Shown here: in pieces, positions 17,139 to 26,990 of the stretch
Numbering within the stretch: the stretch's first letter is position 1
How the letters are laid out: each line of letters opens with the position of its first letter
Origin: Exiguobacterium aurantiacum
GTDB lineage: Bacteria; Bacillota; Bacilli; Exiguobacteriales; Exiguobacteriaceae
Assembly (NCBI RefSeq): GCF_001766415.1
Contig: NZ_MKXO01000001.1
Coordinates: 372,001 to 436,000, forward strand
Length of the DNA stretch: 64,000 bases
Direction of reading: 5' to 3'
Notes under the pieces: model-generated
Seen by the model: the letters and a program-made list of their open reading frames with translations, nothing else
Databases searched by the model: none
What the model was told of the DNA's origin: nothing
Made by a program: the position numbers and the translations under genes

Positions 17139-17921
17139 TTAGTTTAAGACTTTGATTGTGATTGATTTACGACCGAAGTTGAGCGCTTGCTGTTGTGTCG
17201 GCATCAAGAGGTCAATTTTGTTCCCTTTGATTGCGCCGCCAGTGTCTCCAGCGATTGCTTCGCCGTAGCCTTCAACCCATACTTTAGAGCCGAGCGGGAT
17301 GACTGAAGGGTCAACCGCGATGACTTTTTGGTTCGGGTTCGAACGAACGTCGATACCTGTTGCCGTGATACCAGAGCAACCTGCACAATATGGCGTGTAC
17401 GCCGTTGCTTCAACTGTCATCGTCTTACCCGAAGCCGGAGCTTGAGTTTGCGTTGTAGACGTAGACTGTTTTGTCACCGGTGCAGACGTTGATGCTTTTG
17501 GTTTAGCTGCTGGTGCACTGTTCGCAACCGATGCTGCTTTGGCACCTTTCACAGCGAATTGTTGACCAGGGAAAATGAGATCTGATTTAAGACCGTTCCA
17601 TGTCATCAATTGATTGACAGAGACACCGTTGTTTGTCGCGATCCGATACAACGTGTCGCCTGATTTAACTGTGTAAGTGTTTGAAGAAGCTGTCGCTTTT
17701 GCTTCCGACTTCGCAAGCTTCAACACTTGGTTAGGATAAATCATATTCGAGTTTAAGCTATTTGCTTGTTTGATGTCGTTCACAGATACACCGTTGTTCA
17801 CGGCGATACGGTACAAAGTATCTCCAGACTGAACCGTGTGTGTTGATGCTGCCGAAGCTGGAGCAGCGACTCCTAAACTAAGGCCAGCGAGTGCCGTTAG
17901 TGTCAATAGTGGTTTTTTCAT
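17139..17921 (-). CDS. Secreted LysM/3D-domain cell-wall protein
   Basis: This is an exported peptidoglycan-binding and probably peptidoglycan-cleaving protein of the YocH/YuiC type. A signal peptide (1-24, ending PASAAS) is followed by two LysM repeats (HTVQSGDTLYRIAVNNGVSV near 28 and YTVKSGDTLYRIATNNGVSV near 82), a Ser/Thr/Ala/Gln-rich linker (about 128-165) and a C-terminal 3D domain (MTVEATAYTPY, IAVDPSVIPLGSKVWVEGYG, AGDTGGAIKGNKIDL). The three aspartates that name the 3D domain are present. GGGAGG precedes the ATG. Genes of this kind are often under cell-wall stress control, but no specific operator was recognised. Confidence 0.93.
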   Translation of the reverse strand: MKKPLLTLTALAGLSLGVAAPASAASTHTVQSGDTLYRIAVNNGVSVNDIKQANSLNSNMIYPNQVLKLAKSEAKATASSNTYTVKSGDTLYRIATNNGVSVNQLMTWNGLKSDLIFPGQQFAVKGAKAASVANSAPAAKPKASTSAPVTKQSTSTTQTQAPASGKTMTVEATAYTPYCAGCSGITATGIDVRSNPNQKVIAVDPSVIPLGSKVWVEGYGEAIAGDTGGAIKGNKIDLLMPTQQQALNFGRKSITIKVLN

Positions 17922-18129
17922 AAGAATATTCCTCCCTTTTCTAACGCTCCCTTACTGTAACACCTCTATATTTCACTGCCGTTACAGGCTGATATGAGAG
18001 TGATATCAGTTCAGTTACAGAAGCTTTCAGGGAGATGAGAGGAGTCTGAATTCTTACAATCCAGATAAAAATGGCTTTGTTGAGCCGTTTTCAGCTATAC
18101 TGATAAGGTGAGAAAGGAGGTTTTAGTCT

Positions 18130-18390
18130 TTGGAACTATTACTGCTGTATTACATTGTGACTAATTTACTAGCGTTTATGTCATTTTTCATCGATAAACG
18201 ACGTGCAAAATCCGGGGCTTGGCGTATTTCGGAACAAACGTTGCTCATTCTCGTCTGGATCGGGGGAGCGTTTGGGGCTTATGTCGCGATGCGCCTCTTC
18301 CGTCACAAGACGTTGAAGCCGAAGTTTCGGATCGGGGTCCCGGTCGCGATTCTCGTTCACGCCGGGATCACGTCACTTTTCATCTTCTGA
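18130..18390 (+). CDS. DUF1294 family small membrane protein
   Basis: This is an 86-residue protein with three hydrophobic helices. The family signature FFIDKRRAKSGAWRISEQTL (residues about 19-38) and GAFGAYVAMRLFRHKT are both present. The function of DUF1294 is unknown. The start is TTG at 18130-18132 because AAAGGAGG (18113-18120) lies 9 bp before it and no ATG is in frame. A short TGGAGC/GCTCCA hairpin (18392-18417) may terminate it. Confidence 0.85.
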   Translation: MELLLLYYIVTNLLAFMSFFIDKRRAKSGAWRISEQTLLILVWIGGAFGAYVAMRLFRHKTLKPKFRIGVPVAILVHAGITSLFIF

Positions 18391-18549
18391 GTGGAGCCGG
18401 CTATCTTTTCTGCTCCATTATATAGAAGGAACGTGATAAGACGTCTCGTGACAATAGAGATATAAATGTCGGATTAATCATGAATTCATCGGGTTCAAGA
18501 CTGTCAGCCCGGTGTAATCCCGAAACAAATGTTCAAATATTGAGGTGGG

Positions 18550-19368
18550 ATGAAGATGTTGGAACAAAGTTCACTTCAGAGCGTGGAATCGTCAACAGGC
18601 GCGGTCATGACAGCTATGATCCATGTGACCGATCACTTCCACGCCTTTATAGTGAGGGCAGGTCGCGTCGACTTGATGGTCAACGGGGACCGTCATGGTC
18701 TCCGCACTGGGTCGGGCCTTTTGTTAGCGCCGGGGCAACTGTATCAAGTCGTTTCGTCCGAAGAAGCGACTCGGTTCGTCGACGTCCGTGTCGATCCATA
18801 CGACTTGTTCGCGCCGTTGCTTGCCGAAAGGTTCGTCACGCCGTTCATGACGGGGGCGACATTGCCCCTAAAACTCCTCACGCCGACCGAGCGCGCGGAG
18901 AAGGCCGTGTTAGACACGATCGACAAGGTATCCCGAAGTTTACATGGCGACTCATCGTTCGCCCTCTTAGATGCCACGCTCCAGATGGCGGTCGTCTGGC
19001 GTTACTGGATTCAACAGACAAACGAGCAATCGAGACTCGTCGGTCAAGACCGGATGAAGGCGATGCTCGCTTATATCCATGAACATGTGACGGAGCGCGT
19101 GACGCTCGAACAGATTGCCGAGGCCGGTGGCTTGAGCCGGGCGGAATGTTGCCGCTATTTCACGAAGTGGACCGCCACGAGCCCGCTCGCCTATGCGTGT
19201 GACGTCCGCATGGAAGCAGCGGCGCATCAGTTACAAGAGACGACGGAGTCGGTCGCCGCAATAGCGAGTCACTACGGCTACACGAGCGTCAGTCACTTCG
19301 TCCAGACGTTCAAGAAAGTACATAAGGTCACCCCGCTCGTCTACCGCAAGGGCAAGAAGACCAAGTGA
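18550..19368 (+). CDS. AraC-family transcriptional regulator
   Basis: This regulator of 272 residues has an N-terminal cupin-like sensing domain (about 20-120, ITDHFHAF-like start, GLLLAPGQLYQVV) and a C-terminal AraC double helix-turn-helix: MLAYIHEHVTERVTLEQIAE, GLSRAECCRYFTKWTATSPL and SVAAIASHYGYTSVSHFVQT followed by FKKVHKVTPLVYR. GAGGTGGG sits just before the ATG. The target is unknown; it points toward, but does not overlap, the minus-strand oxidoreductase genes at 19.4-21.2 kb. Confidence 0.9.
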   Translation: MKMLEQSSLQSVESSTGAVMTAMIHVTDHFHAFIVRAGRVDLMVNGDRHGLRTGSGLLLAPGQLYQVVSSEEATRFVDVRVDPYDLFAPLLAERFVTPFMTGATLPLKLLTPTERAEKAVLDTIDKVSRSLHGDSSFALLDATLQMAVVWRYWIQQTNEQSRLVGQDRMKAMLAYIHEHVTERVTLEQIAEAGGLSRAECCRYFTKWTATSPLAYACDVRMEAAAHQLQETTESVAAIASHYGYTSVSHFVQTFKKVHKVTPLVYRKGKKTK

Positions 19369-19383
19369 AGAGGAAATGAAAAC

Positions 19384-19427
19384 AGGAGTCTGGCCGCCGA
19401 GTTTCGATGGCTAGACTCCTTCTTTTT
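19384..19427 (+). terminator. Terminator of the AraC regulator
   Basis: AGGAGTCT-G-GCC pairs with GGC-T-AGACTCCT, followed by TTCTTTTT. It may work in both directions. Confidence 0.85.
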
Positions 19428-19453
19428 GCGTTCTCGATGGACGAGAGACGATG

Positions 19454-20374
19454 TCATTCCTCATGCACGACCGACACGATGACATTTCCAACTTTCTGAC
19501 CGGCGTCCACATAGCGGTGCGCTGCGACGATTTCCTCCATCGGATAGATCGAATCGATGACGGCCTTCAGGTCTCCGGCTTCAAACATCTGATTCAGCAG
19601 GCTCAGATCTTCTTTCCGTTCGCTTGCTACTCCCTGTCCGGCAACCGAACTGAACCGGCCTGTTTCCCCGACATGTTTACGAGCCATCCGTTTATCGATT
19701 TTCCCTGCCGCGTCAAACACAGCGTCGTACGTTGTCAGTTCGCTGTCATAGCCCTCTTTTGTATAATCGATGACTACGTCTGCGCCAAGGCTTTTGACCA
19801 ATTCGAAGTTTCGTTCGCGACAGACAGCTGTCACGTGAGCACCGAAATGTTTGGCGATCTGTACCGCGATGGAGCCGACCGCCCCTGAAGCTCCGTAAAT
19901 CAATACGGACTTCGCCTGTTCGATGTTCACCTTACGCAAAAAATGAAGGGCTGTCGTTCCACCGAACGGAAGACTGGCTGCTTCTGAAAAGCTTGCGTGT
20001 TGAGGCATGAGCTCGACACATTTCGTCTCTTTGATACATGCATATTCGGCATAGCCGCCAAATCGCATCCCGGTCAGCGCATAGACACGATCTCCCACCT
20101 TGAAGTGTTGCACACGTCGGCCCGTCTCGACCACTTCACCTGCTAGGACGACACCTAAGACAGGCTGTCTCGGCGCTTTGAAGCCGACGACGACCCGCAT
20201 CGGCAACTTGCCTGCTGCCGGTACATCTAACGCACGAAGCCGGCGGTCCCCGGATTGAACGGCTGATGCGTGTACTTTAATTAGCAGTTCGGTTGCTTTC
20301 GGCACAGGCTTTTCGATCTCTTGAAGCTGTAACACATCCGGCGGACCATATGCGGTACAAATCACTGCTCTCAT
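19454..20374 (-). CDS. Zinc-independent MDR-superfamily NAD(P)H oxidoreductase
   Basis: This is a medium-chain dehydrogenase/quinone-reductase-like enzyme of 306 residues. The GroES-like half has MRAVICTAYGPPDVL and the Rossmann half has VLIYGASGAVGSIAVQIAKH (about 135-154), where A-x-x-G-x-V-G binds the cofactor; a NADPH preference is likely. Zinc-site cysteines are not evident, as in quinone oxidoreductases. The ATG at 20372-20374 is chosen because GAGGAGGT lies 6 bp before it. It is 29 bp downstream of the SDR gene in the same direction, so the two are likely one operon. The substrate is unknown. Confidence 0.88.
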   Translation of the reverse strand: MRAVICTAYGPPDVLQLQEIEKPVPKATELLIKVHASAVQSGDRRLRALDVPAAGKLPMRVVVGFKAPRQPVLGVVLAGEVVETGRRVQHFKVGDRVYALTGMRFGGYAEYACIKETKCVELMPQHASFSEAASLPFGGTTALHFLRKVNIEQAKSVLIYGASGAVGSIAVQIAKHFGAHVTAVCRERNFELVKSLGADVVIDYTKEGYDSELTTYDAVFDAAGKIDKRMARKHVGETGRFSSVAGQGVASERKEDLSLLNQMFEAGDLKAVIDSIYPMEEIVAAHRYVDAGQKVGNVIVSVVHEE

Positions 20375-20403
20375 CGTGTACCTCCTCACAAGTCGCTTGT
20401 CTT

Positions 20404-21162
20404 TTAGCGGGCGGTCCAACCACCGTCTGCTTTCAAGACGTCCCCGTTGACGAAGCTTGAGTCACTTGAAGCGAGGAACAACGCGGCGCTTGCGATTTGG
20501 TCCGGTTCGCCAATCGGTGCTTCTCCTGCCGCTTGAATGGCGCGCATCCCGAGCTCGCTCGGCGCCGTGATCGTCGCCCCGATGTTCGTATTGACCCCGC
20601 CTGGTGCGATGGCGTTGGCCCGAATCTTGCCGAACGTGCCATACGTCGCGGCGATGTTTTTCGTGAGACCGATGAGCGCATGTTTTGATGCGACGTACGC
20701 GGCCCCGCCTCGTGTCCCGAACAAGCCGCCGACCGAGGCGATGTTGATGATGACCCCGCCCGAATCTTGCGTCTCCATCACGTTGATGGCGGCCCGGGCG
20801 ATCTTCATCGGACCGGTCAAGTTGACCGCGATGACACGGTCCCACACGTCGTCGGTCACTTCACCGACCGTCATGAAGTTGTCCATGATGCCGGCATTGT
20901 TCACCAAAATATCGAGTGAGCCGAACTGGCTCGTCGCCGTCGCGACCATGTTGTCGATGTCCGCTTGCTTCGTCACGTTCGCGGCGATACCGACCGCTTC
21001 CCCGCCGGACGACTTGATCTCACTTGCGACCGCCTCGACCGTATCCCCGTTCATATCGACGGCGACGATGCGAGCACCTTCCGCGGCGTATAGCTTGGCG
21101 ATGGCCCGCCCCATTCCAGAACCGGCACCGGTCACGAGCGCTGTCTTGCCTGATAGTTTCAC
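20404..21162 (-). CDS. Short-chain dehydrogenase/reductase (SDR)
   Basis: This is a classical SDR of 252 residues. ALVTGAGSGMGRAIAKLYAA holds the TGxxxGxG cofactor loop, VDMNGD suggests NAD(H) through the acidic residue after beta2, and LDILVNNAGIMD and the catalytic Y-x-x-x-K (AAYVASKHALIG) are intact with the serine in NIASVGGLFG. The start is GTG at 21160-21162, 8 bp after GGAGG; an upstream ATG in frame has no binding site. First gene of a likely two-gene operon with the MDR oxidoreductase. Confidence 0.9.
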   Translation of the reverse strand: MKLSGKTALVTGAGSGMGRAIAKLYAAEGARIVAVDMNGDTVEAVASEIKSSGGEAVGIAANVTKQADIDNMVATATSQFGSLDILVNNAGIMDNFMTVGEVTDDVWDRVIAVNLTGPMKIARAAINVMETQDSGGVIINIASVGGLFGTRGGAAYVASKHALIGLTKNIAATYGTFGKIRANAIAPGGVNTNIGATITAPSELGMRAIQAAGEAPIGEPDQIASAALFLASSDSSFVNGDVLKADGGWTAR

Positions 21163-21356
21163 ACAGCATTCCTCCTTGGCTAAGTAGAAGACGACACAGC
21201 AAAACGACAAGTGCGGACTGGACACGTGTCAGTAATCTATACCCGAATTTTAAGTGACCTGCATGCTGTTGATGGAAGAATGTTCTTCTTTTCGTACGAT
21301 ATCTCCTTTACAATGAAAGGAATACATATATTGGGATTTGAGGAAGGATTGATGAC

Positions 21357-22223
21357 TTGGGACGATATGATGCTGAAGTGATCGGTAGCGGGTCTCCGCT
21401 TTTGTTTCTACCGGCTGGGGGGTTCTCGGGGAACGAGGGACTGACGCTCGCCGAGGCGCTTGCCGACGACTTCGAGGTCCATCTGCTCGATCTGCCAGGG
21501 TTCGGTCGCAGCGAAGGACTCAAAGGGAGAGTCACTTCTTTGGAATTAGCGGATTGGGTGAACGGCTATATCGTGGAAGCAGGACTCGGCCTTGTCCATG
21601 TGAGCGGTCACTCGCTCGGGGGCGCGGTCGCCCTCGCGTTTGCCGCCCATTACCCTGAAAAGCTGGAACGGCTCGTCTTGCTCGACGCCGGACATAAGCC
21701 GTTCCCGCGTGTCCCACTGCAAGAATATGGCGCGTTTGGACTCGTCGTGCCGCTCTTGAACGTGATCTACCGCATGCTTAAGCCGACAGCCGTCCGGAAA
21801 ATCGAGGCGAAATTCATAACGGACAAAGCGGCAGAATCGATTTCAGAGGAACAGTTCAAAGCGTTCTGCACGCAGACGGGGTTACCTGAGCGGGACGAAG
21901 TACGCCGGGCCTTGGATGCTCCTGCCAAACTAGGTCCCGGTGGAATGAACTTACTGTTCGGCTACTATAACTTGGACATGAGCCAGCTCATGAGGATGCT
22001 CCGCGTACCGACGCTTCTCGTCTACGCCGACTTTATCGGCGTGGACACGAAAGAAGCTGAATTGACGAAGTCTGCCGTTGCGAATCTTCAGCAAGATCGA
22101 CCTCCAGTCACCTATCAGTCCGTTCCTGGAGGTCACTTCGTTCATTGGAGTCCGGAGTTTCCGTTCGAGCGGGTGCGTCAGTTTTTATTATCAACACAAG
22201 GAGCGAGTTCTTATGAAGCGTAA
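21357..22223 (+). CDS. Alpha/beta hydrolase
   Basis: This is a serine hydrolase of 288 residues. The nucleophile elbow is HVSGHSLGGAVALAFAAHYP (serine near 83), the oxyanion region is LLFLPAGGFSGNEGLTLAEA, and the catalytic histidine is in PGGHFVHWSPEFP. The cap (about 120-210) has an unusual 'KIEAKFITDKAAES' helix. The start is TTG at 21357, 9 bp after AGGAAGG; ATG 21352 is out of frame. The next gene overlaps it by 11 bp, so translation is coupled. The substrate is unknown. Confidence 0.85.
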   Translation: MGRYDAEVIGSGSPLLFLPAGGFSGNEGLTLAEALADDFEVHLLDLPGFGRSEGLKGRVTSLELADWVNGYIVEAGLGLVHVSGHSLGGAVALAFAAHYPEKLERLVLLDAGHKPFPRVPLQEYGAFGLVVPLLNVIYRMLKPTAVRKIEAKFITDKAAESISEEQFKAFCTQTGLPERDEVRRALDAPAKLGPGGMNLLFGYYNLDMSQLMRMLRVPTLLVYADFIGVDTKEAELTKSAVANLQQDRPPVTYQSVPGGHFVHWSPEFPFERVRQFLLSTQGASSYEA

Positions 22224-22752
22224 TCAACAGCTTGTGCTCATCATCGTCGTTGTGTTGCTACTCTCTGCCGGGATTGTCTGGCAAGTGGAATCGACCGAGC
22301 AACCCGAATTATCAGCGACGGCCGAGCCCATCCTGGTCCATCAGGTCGCTGACCCTGAAATGACAATCCGTTTCTTCACAGAACGCTACTCAACGGACGA
22401 TTTGAGCGATGAACTGTTCATCGAAGGCATCGGCTTGGAGATCACCATCGACGACCGTGTCGAATCGGTCACGTCCCGCTCGCTGTCAGAAGACGGGCTC
22501 ACCTGGTCGGTCGACGGACGGACGTGCGGGGATGAGCCAGACTGTGTTCCGTTTGATATCTTATATGGGATGAATCATGGGACGACGACACGTGTCGTCG
22601 TCGAGTTGGACGGGGACCGCTTCGAGCCGGAATTAATGAAAACGAAAGCCGGGAATGACGTCTGGTTCGTCGTCGTCGACCAAATCGAATCGATTGACGC
22701 CATCACGGGTTATGACGCCTCGGGTGACGTCGTGTATCGCTATCCTCAATGA
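22213..22752 (+). CDS. Membrane-anchored hypothetical protein
   Basis: I do not recognise this 179-residue protein. It starts with a basic N-terminus and one hydrophobic segment (about 7-25, LVLIIVVVLLLSAGIVWQV), followed by an acidic extracytoplasmic domain with two cysteines in GRTCGDEPDC, which could form a disulfide. The ATG at 22213 lies within the end of the hydrolase gene, with AAGGAG 10 bp upstream. It is probably a signal-anchored protein translated together with the hydrolase. Confidence 0.75.
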   Translation: MKRNQQLVLIIVVVLLLSAGIVWQVESTEQPELSATAEPILVHQVADPEMTIRFFTERYSTDDLSDELFIEGIGLEITIDDRVESVTSRSLSEDGLTWSVDGRTCGDEPDCVPFDILYGMNHGTTTRVVVELDGDRFEPELMKTKAGNDVWFVVVDQIESIDAITGYDASGDVVYRYPQ

Positions 22753-22787
22753 AAAAGAGATTCGGGGAGTAGTCCCCAAATCTCTTA
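22753..22787 (-). terminator. Terminator of the excalibur gene, shared hairpin
   Basis: AAGAGATT-x-GGGGA pairs with TCCCC-x-AATCTCTT. The T-run lies on the minus strand, so it mainly terminates the excalibur gene, but it also ends the plus-strand operon. Confidence 0.85.
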
Positions 22788-23048
22788 ACGTTCACAGGCG
22801 ATCCCGTCTCTATCACGGTCTTTCCCAATGTTTGCTTGGTAGAGTGCCGCGTTGACGAGCGGCTTATACTGCGTCTTGCCGCCTTTGTTTTTAATGGTCT
22901 TGTTTTTCGCGACACCGCCTTTGTATGTCTTGTTGAGCTCGGTACAGTTTTTAAACTTTTTGGCAGCGGCATCAGCCGGATTCGCAGGAGCGAGGCTCAG
23001 CGTAAACAAAGCAAGACAGGCCACAGTTGCACGAAGCAGTTTCTTCAT
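22785..23048 (-). CDS. Secreted excalibur calcium-binding domain protein
   Basis: This is an 87-residue exported protein. A signal peptide (1-28, ending PADAAA) precedes an excalibur domain with FKNCTELNKTYKGGVA and the calcium loop DRDRDGIACE, including the paired cysteines. Excalibur domains usually bind calcium in surface nucleases and wall proteins. The ATG at 23046-23048 follows GGAGG at 8 bp. It stands alone and has its own terminator. Confidence 0.9.
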   Translation of the reverse strand: MKKLLRATVACLALFTLSLAPANPADAAAKKFKNCTELNKTYKGGVAKNKTIKNKGGKTQYKPLVNAALYQANIGKDRDRDGIACER

Positions 23049-23166
23049 TCTTATTTCCTCCAAATTAGCAGACGATACGTCTAGCAGTTTTCATCATTAT
23101 ACGGTTGATTACGAGCAATATACCTCTTTTGGAAATGTCATGACGGAAGAAAGGAAGTATTACATT

Positions 23167-23382
23167 ATGGACTTATTCATATTGATGCAAGAGCGCGCAG
23201 TACCTCTGCTCGTGCTCACATTTTTCTTGGTACTGAATCTTGCATTCCTAATAGGGGTTTGGAAGAAACGGATCAACTTCTCAAAACTTTTTTTGCTGTT
23301 CGCCAGCTCACTCGCTGTGGTTCTCATGATTTCATCCGTCATGCTCATCACATTTACGTTATTCGTCGGCTATAATCAGTGA
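23167..23382 (+). CDS. Small two-helix membrane protein
   Basis: This 71-residue ORF encodes two clear hydrophobic helices (about 12-31 and 43-68) joined by a basic loop WKKRINFSK. AAGGAAG (23151-23157) is 9 bp before the ATG; another in-frame ATG at 23140 is possible but has a weaker site. I do not recognise the family. It is divergent from the excalibur gene. Confidence 0.5.
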   Translation: MDLFILMQERAVPLLVLTFFLVLNLAFLIGVWKKRINFSKLFLLFASSLAVVLMISSVMLITFTLFVGYNQ

Positions 23383-23420
23383 CTTTTGCAAATTCCTATT
23401 GCCGCAACATCTGTAGAAGG

Positions 23421-23460
23421 AATAAACCCACCTCTTTTTTTTGAAAGAGGTGGGTTTATT
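23421..23460. terminator. Perfect bidirectional terminator
   Basis: Seventeen perfectly paired bases (23421-23437 with 23444-23460) end the small membrane gene and the convergent bglA. Confidence 0.93.
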
Positions 23461-23469
23461 TATGGAAAA

Positions 23470-24936
<1,467 letters not shown>

Positions 24937-26826
24937 TTATTGATGAACAATCGTGAGCATCGGCTTCGTTGTGTCTGTCTCATCGCTTGGTTGAACGAGT
25001 ACATCGGCGTAAGTCGAGCTATTCGTCACGATGACTGGTGTGATACTTGATAAGTTATGGGCGGCGATCATGTCGCGATCGAACGTCATCAATACATCGC
25101 CCGCTTTGAAGCTGTCCCCATCTTTGACGTGGACAGTGAACGGTTTCCCGTCAAGTGTCACTGTGTCGAGCCCGACGTGAATCAAGAGCTCGATCCCTGA
25201 GTTCGAACGCAGTCCAATCGCATGTTTTGTCGGTGCGACCATGACGACCGTCCCATCGAATGGCGCCACAATGTTATTCCCGTTTGGTTCTACGGCGTAA
25301 CCTTTCCCCATTGCCCCAGAGCCGAACACGTCGTCCGGGACATCACTCAAGGCGATGACTTTCCCTGATAGCGGTGACGTAATCGTTTCTTCTTGGACGA
25401 CCGTCGCGCTCGCTTCCGCTGTCGCTGGCGTCGCCAATTCTTCATTTGCCTGTTTGGCAGTGTCTTCCCCGAAGCCGAAGATTTGAATCAAGACGACCGG
25501 GAGGATGATGGCAATCGCCGTCCCGATCAACAGTCCCCAAATCGATGTCGGCACGTCTTCACTGATTCCGTTCACAAGCGTGAGTGGGCCCGGGAGTCCG
25601 GCGTAGGCGAAGTAATAAGGATTGAAGAAACTTGCGACGATGGCACCGACCGCACCCGAGATACATCCGAAGATGAACGGTTTCTTGAAGCGTAGCGTCA
25701 CCCCGTAGATGGCGGGCTCGGTGATACCGAACAGTCCAGTGATCCCGGCCGACACTCCGACTTTTTTAATTTCTTGGCTCTTCGCTTTCAAAATGACACC
25801 GAGAACGGCGCCGACTTGGGCGATGACGGCGATCGTCTGATAGGCTTGGAACGAGTCACGGCCGTATAAGTCGAAGTTGGCGAGCACCATCGGCGTCACA
25901 CCCCAATGGACCCCTAAGATGACGACGACTTGCCAAAGTCCCCCGATGATGGCGCCAGCGAGCAACGGCGCGTTTTCAGCTAGGAAGTTATAGCCGTTGG
26001 CGATCCCGACCGCACCCATCGTCGTGATTGGTCCGATGACGAGGATCGTGAGCGGCACCATGAGCACTAAACTGAAGAACGGCACAAATAGAGGACGAAT
26101 GACCTCGTTCATATGCCGGTTCAAGAACCGCTCGACGTACGACAAGATCCAGACGAGGAAGAGCGGTGGCAAGACGGAAGACGTGTACGTCGTACCGGAC
26201 AAGGCAATCCCAAGGAAGCTGATCGCCTCCCCTGACGTGATGCGTGCCGCCATCTCGGCCCATGTCGGACTGACCAAGGCCGCACTTGCCGCGACGGAAA
26301 TGAACGTGTTCGTCTTGAAGTGTTTTGATGCCGTGATGGCGATAAAGATCGGTAAGAACGTGAACGGTGCCCATGAGATGAAGCTGAACACTTCGTACGT
26401 CCCCGTCTCGGCGAAACCTTCGAACAACAATGTCGTTAAAATGAGTACCCCTTGCAAAATCCCGGCTGCCGCTAAAATATAGATGAACGGCGCGAACACC
26501 GCGGACATCGTCGCGATGATCCGGTTGAGTATCGTTCCTTTTTGGTCCGCCTCCGTTTCAGTGCCTTCGATTTTTACGAGCTGCGTGAACTCCTCGAACA
26601 CTTCTCCGACGTGCTGTCCGATAACGACTTGGAACTGTCCGCCCGTCTCGACGACCGTGATGACGCCTGGCATCGCCATGACACGCTCTTTCGCCTGCGG
26701 GTTTGACCGCTTCAAGACGAGACGAAGCCGTGTCGCACACCGGGCTGCGTTGATGATGTTGTCTTCCCCGCCGACAGCCTCCAAGATGTCCTTGGCGAGT
26801 TTTGAATAATCCCGAACTTTACTCAA
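24937..26826 (-). CDS. bglP: PTS beta-glucoside transporter subunit EIIBCA
   Basis: This is a membrane transporter that imports and phosphorylates beta-glucosides. It has 629 residues in domain order EIIB, EIIC, EIIA. The EIIB phosphocysteine is Cys30 in NAARCATRLRLVLK, the EIIC domain spans about 105-460 with roughly ten helices, and the EIIA histidine is in LLIHVGLDTVTLDGK near residue 550. The start is TTG at 26824-26826 with AAGGAGGG 7 bp upstream. It heads the bglP-bglA operon. The spacer to the divergent gntR gene contains a palindrome and a cre-like site, so induction by substrate and repression by preferred sugars are expected. Confidence 0.94.
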   Translation of the reverse strand: MSKVRDYSKLAKDILEAVGGEDNIINAARCATRLRLVLKRSNPQAKERVMAMPGVITVVETGGQFQVVIGQHVGEVFEEFTQLVKIEGTETEADQKGTILNRIIATMSAVFAPFIYILAAAGILQGVLILTTLLFEGFAETGTYEVFSFISWAPFTFLPIFIAITASKHFKTNTFISVAASAALVSPTWAEMAARITSGEAISFLGIALSGTTYTSSVLPPLFLVWILSYVERFLNRHMNEVIRPLFVPFFSLVLMVPLTILVIGPITTMGAVGIANGYNFLAENAPLLAGAIIGGLWQVVVILGVHWGVTPMVLANFDLYGRDSFQAYQTIAVIAQVGAVLGVILKAKSQEIKKVGVSAGITGLFGITEPAIYGVTLRFKKPFIFGCISGAVGAIVASFFNPYYFAYAGLPGPLTLVNGISEDVPTSIWGLLIGTAIAIILPVVLIQIFGFGEDTAKQANEELATPATAEASATVVQEETITSPLSGKVIALSDVPDDVFGSGAMGKGYAVEPNGNNIVAPFDGTVVMVAPTKHAIGLRSNSGIELLIHVGLDTVTLDGKPFTVHVKDGDSFKAGDVLMTFDRDMIAAHNLSSITPVIVTNSSTYADVLVQPSDETDTTKPMLTIVHQ

Positions 26827-26844
26827 GTGAATACCCTCCTTTTT

Positions 26845-26858
26845 TCATAACGCTTACA
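26845..26858 (-). promoter_or_regulatory. cre-like site for CcpA
   Basis: TGTAAGCGTTATGA on the minus strand differs from the cre consensus TGWAANCGNTNWCA at one position. It lies between the bglP promoter area and start codon, a usual position for roadblock repression. Confidence 0.55.
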
Positions 26859-26876
26859 TTTTGTACACCCTTACTA

Positions 26877-26896
26877 TAATTGTACCGGTACAATTA
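26877..26896. promoter_or_regulatory. Palindromic operator between bglP and gntR
   Basis: A 20-bp perfect palindrome centred on ACC|GGT, with arms TAATTGTACC, lies between the divergent genes. It sits in the spacer of a minus-strand TTTATT-17-TATAGT promoter for bglP. It is the likely binding site of the adjacent GntR/HutC-family regulator. Confidence 0.75.
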
Positions 26897-26947
26897 ATAA
26901 ATAGCGATACAATAAAAAAGTTTGTGAACGTTTAGCAAACATGTGTG

Positions 26948-26956
26948 TGGTATAAT
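26948..26956 (+). promoter_or_regulatory. Extended -10 promoter of the GntR regulator
   Basis: TGGTATAAT is an ideal extended -10 box about 35 bp before the start. No good -35 box is present, as is usual with this type. Confidence 0.6.
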
Positions 26957-26990
26957 GAAGGCAACATTTTCAAGTAGATGAGGGATGAAC

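Noticed and set aside
18480-19082. Long plus-strand frame overlapping the AraC gene
   Set aside because: It is arginine-rich, without motifs, and in conflict with the AraC double helix-turn-helix frame.
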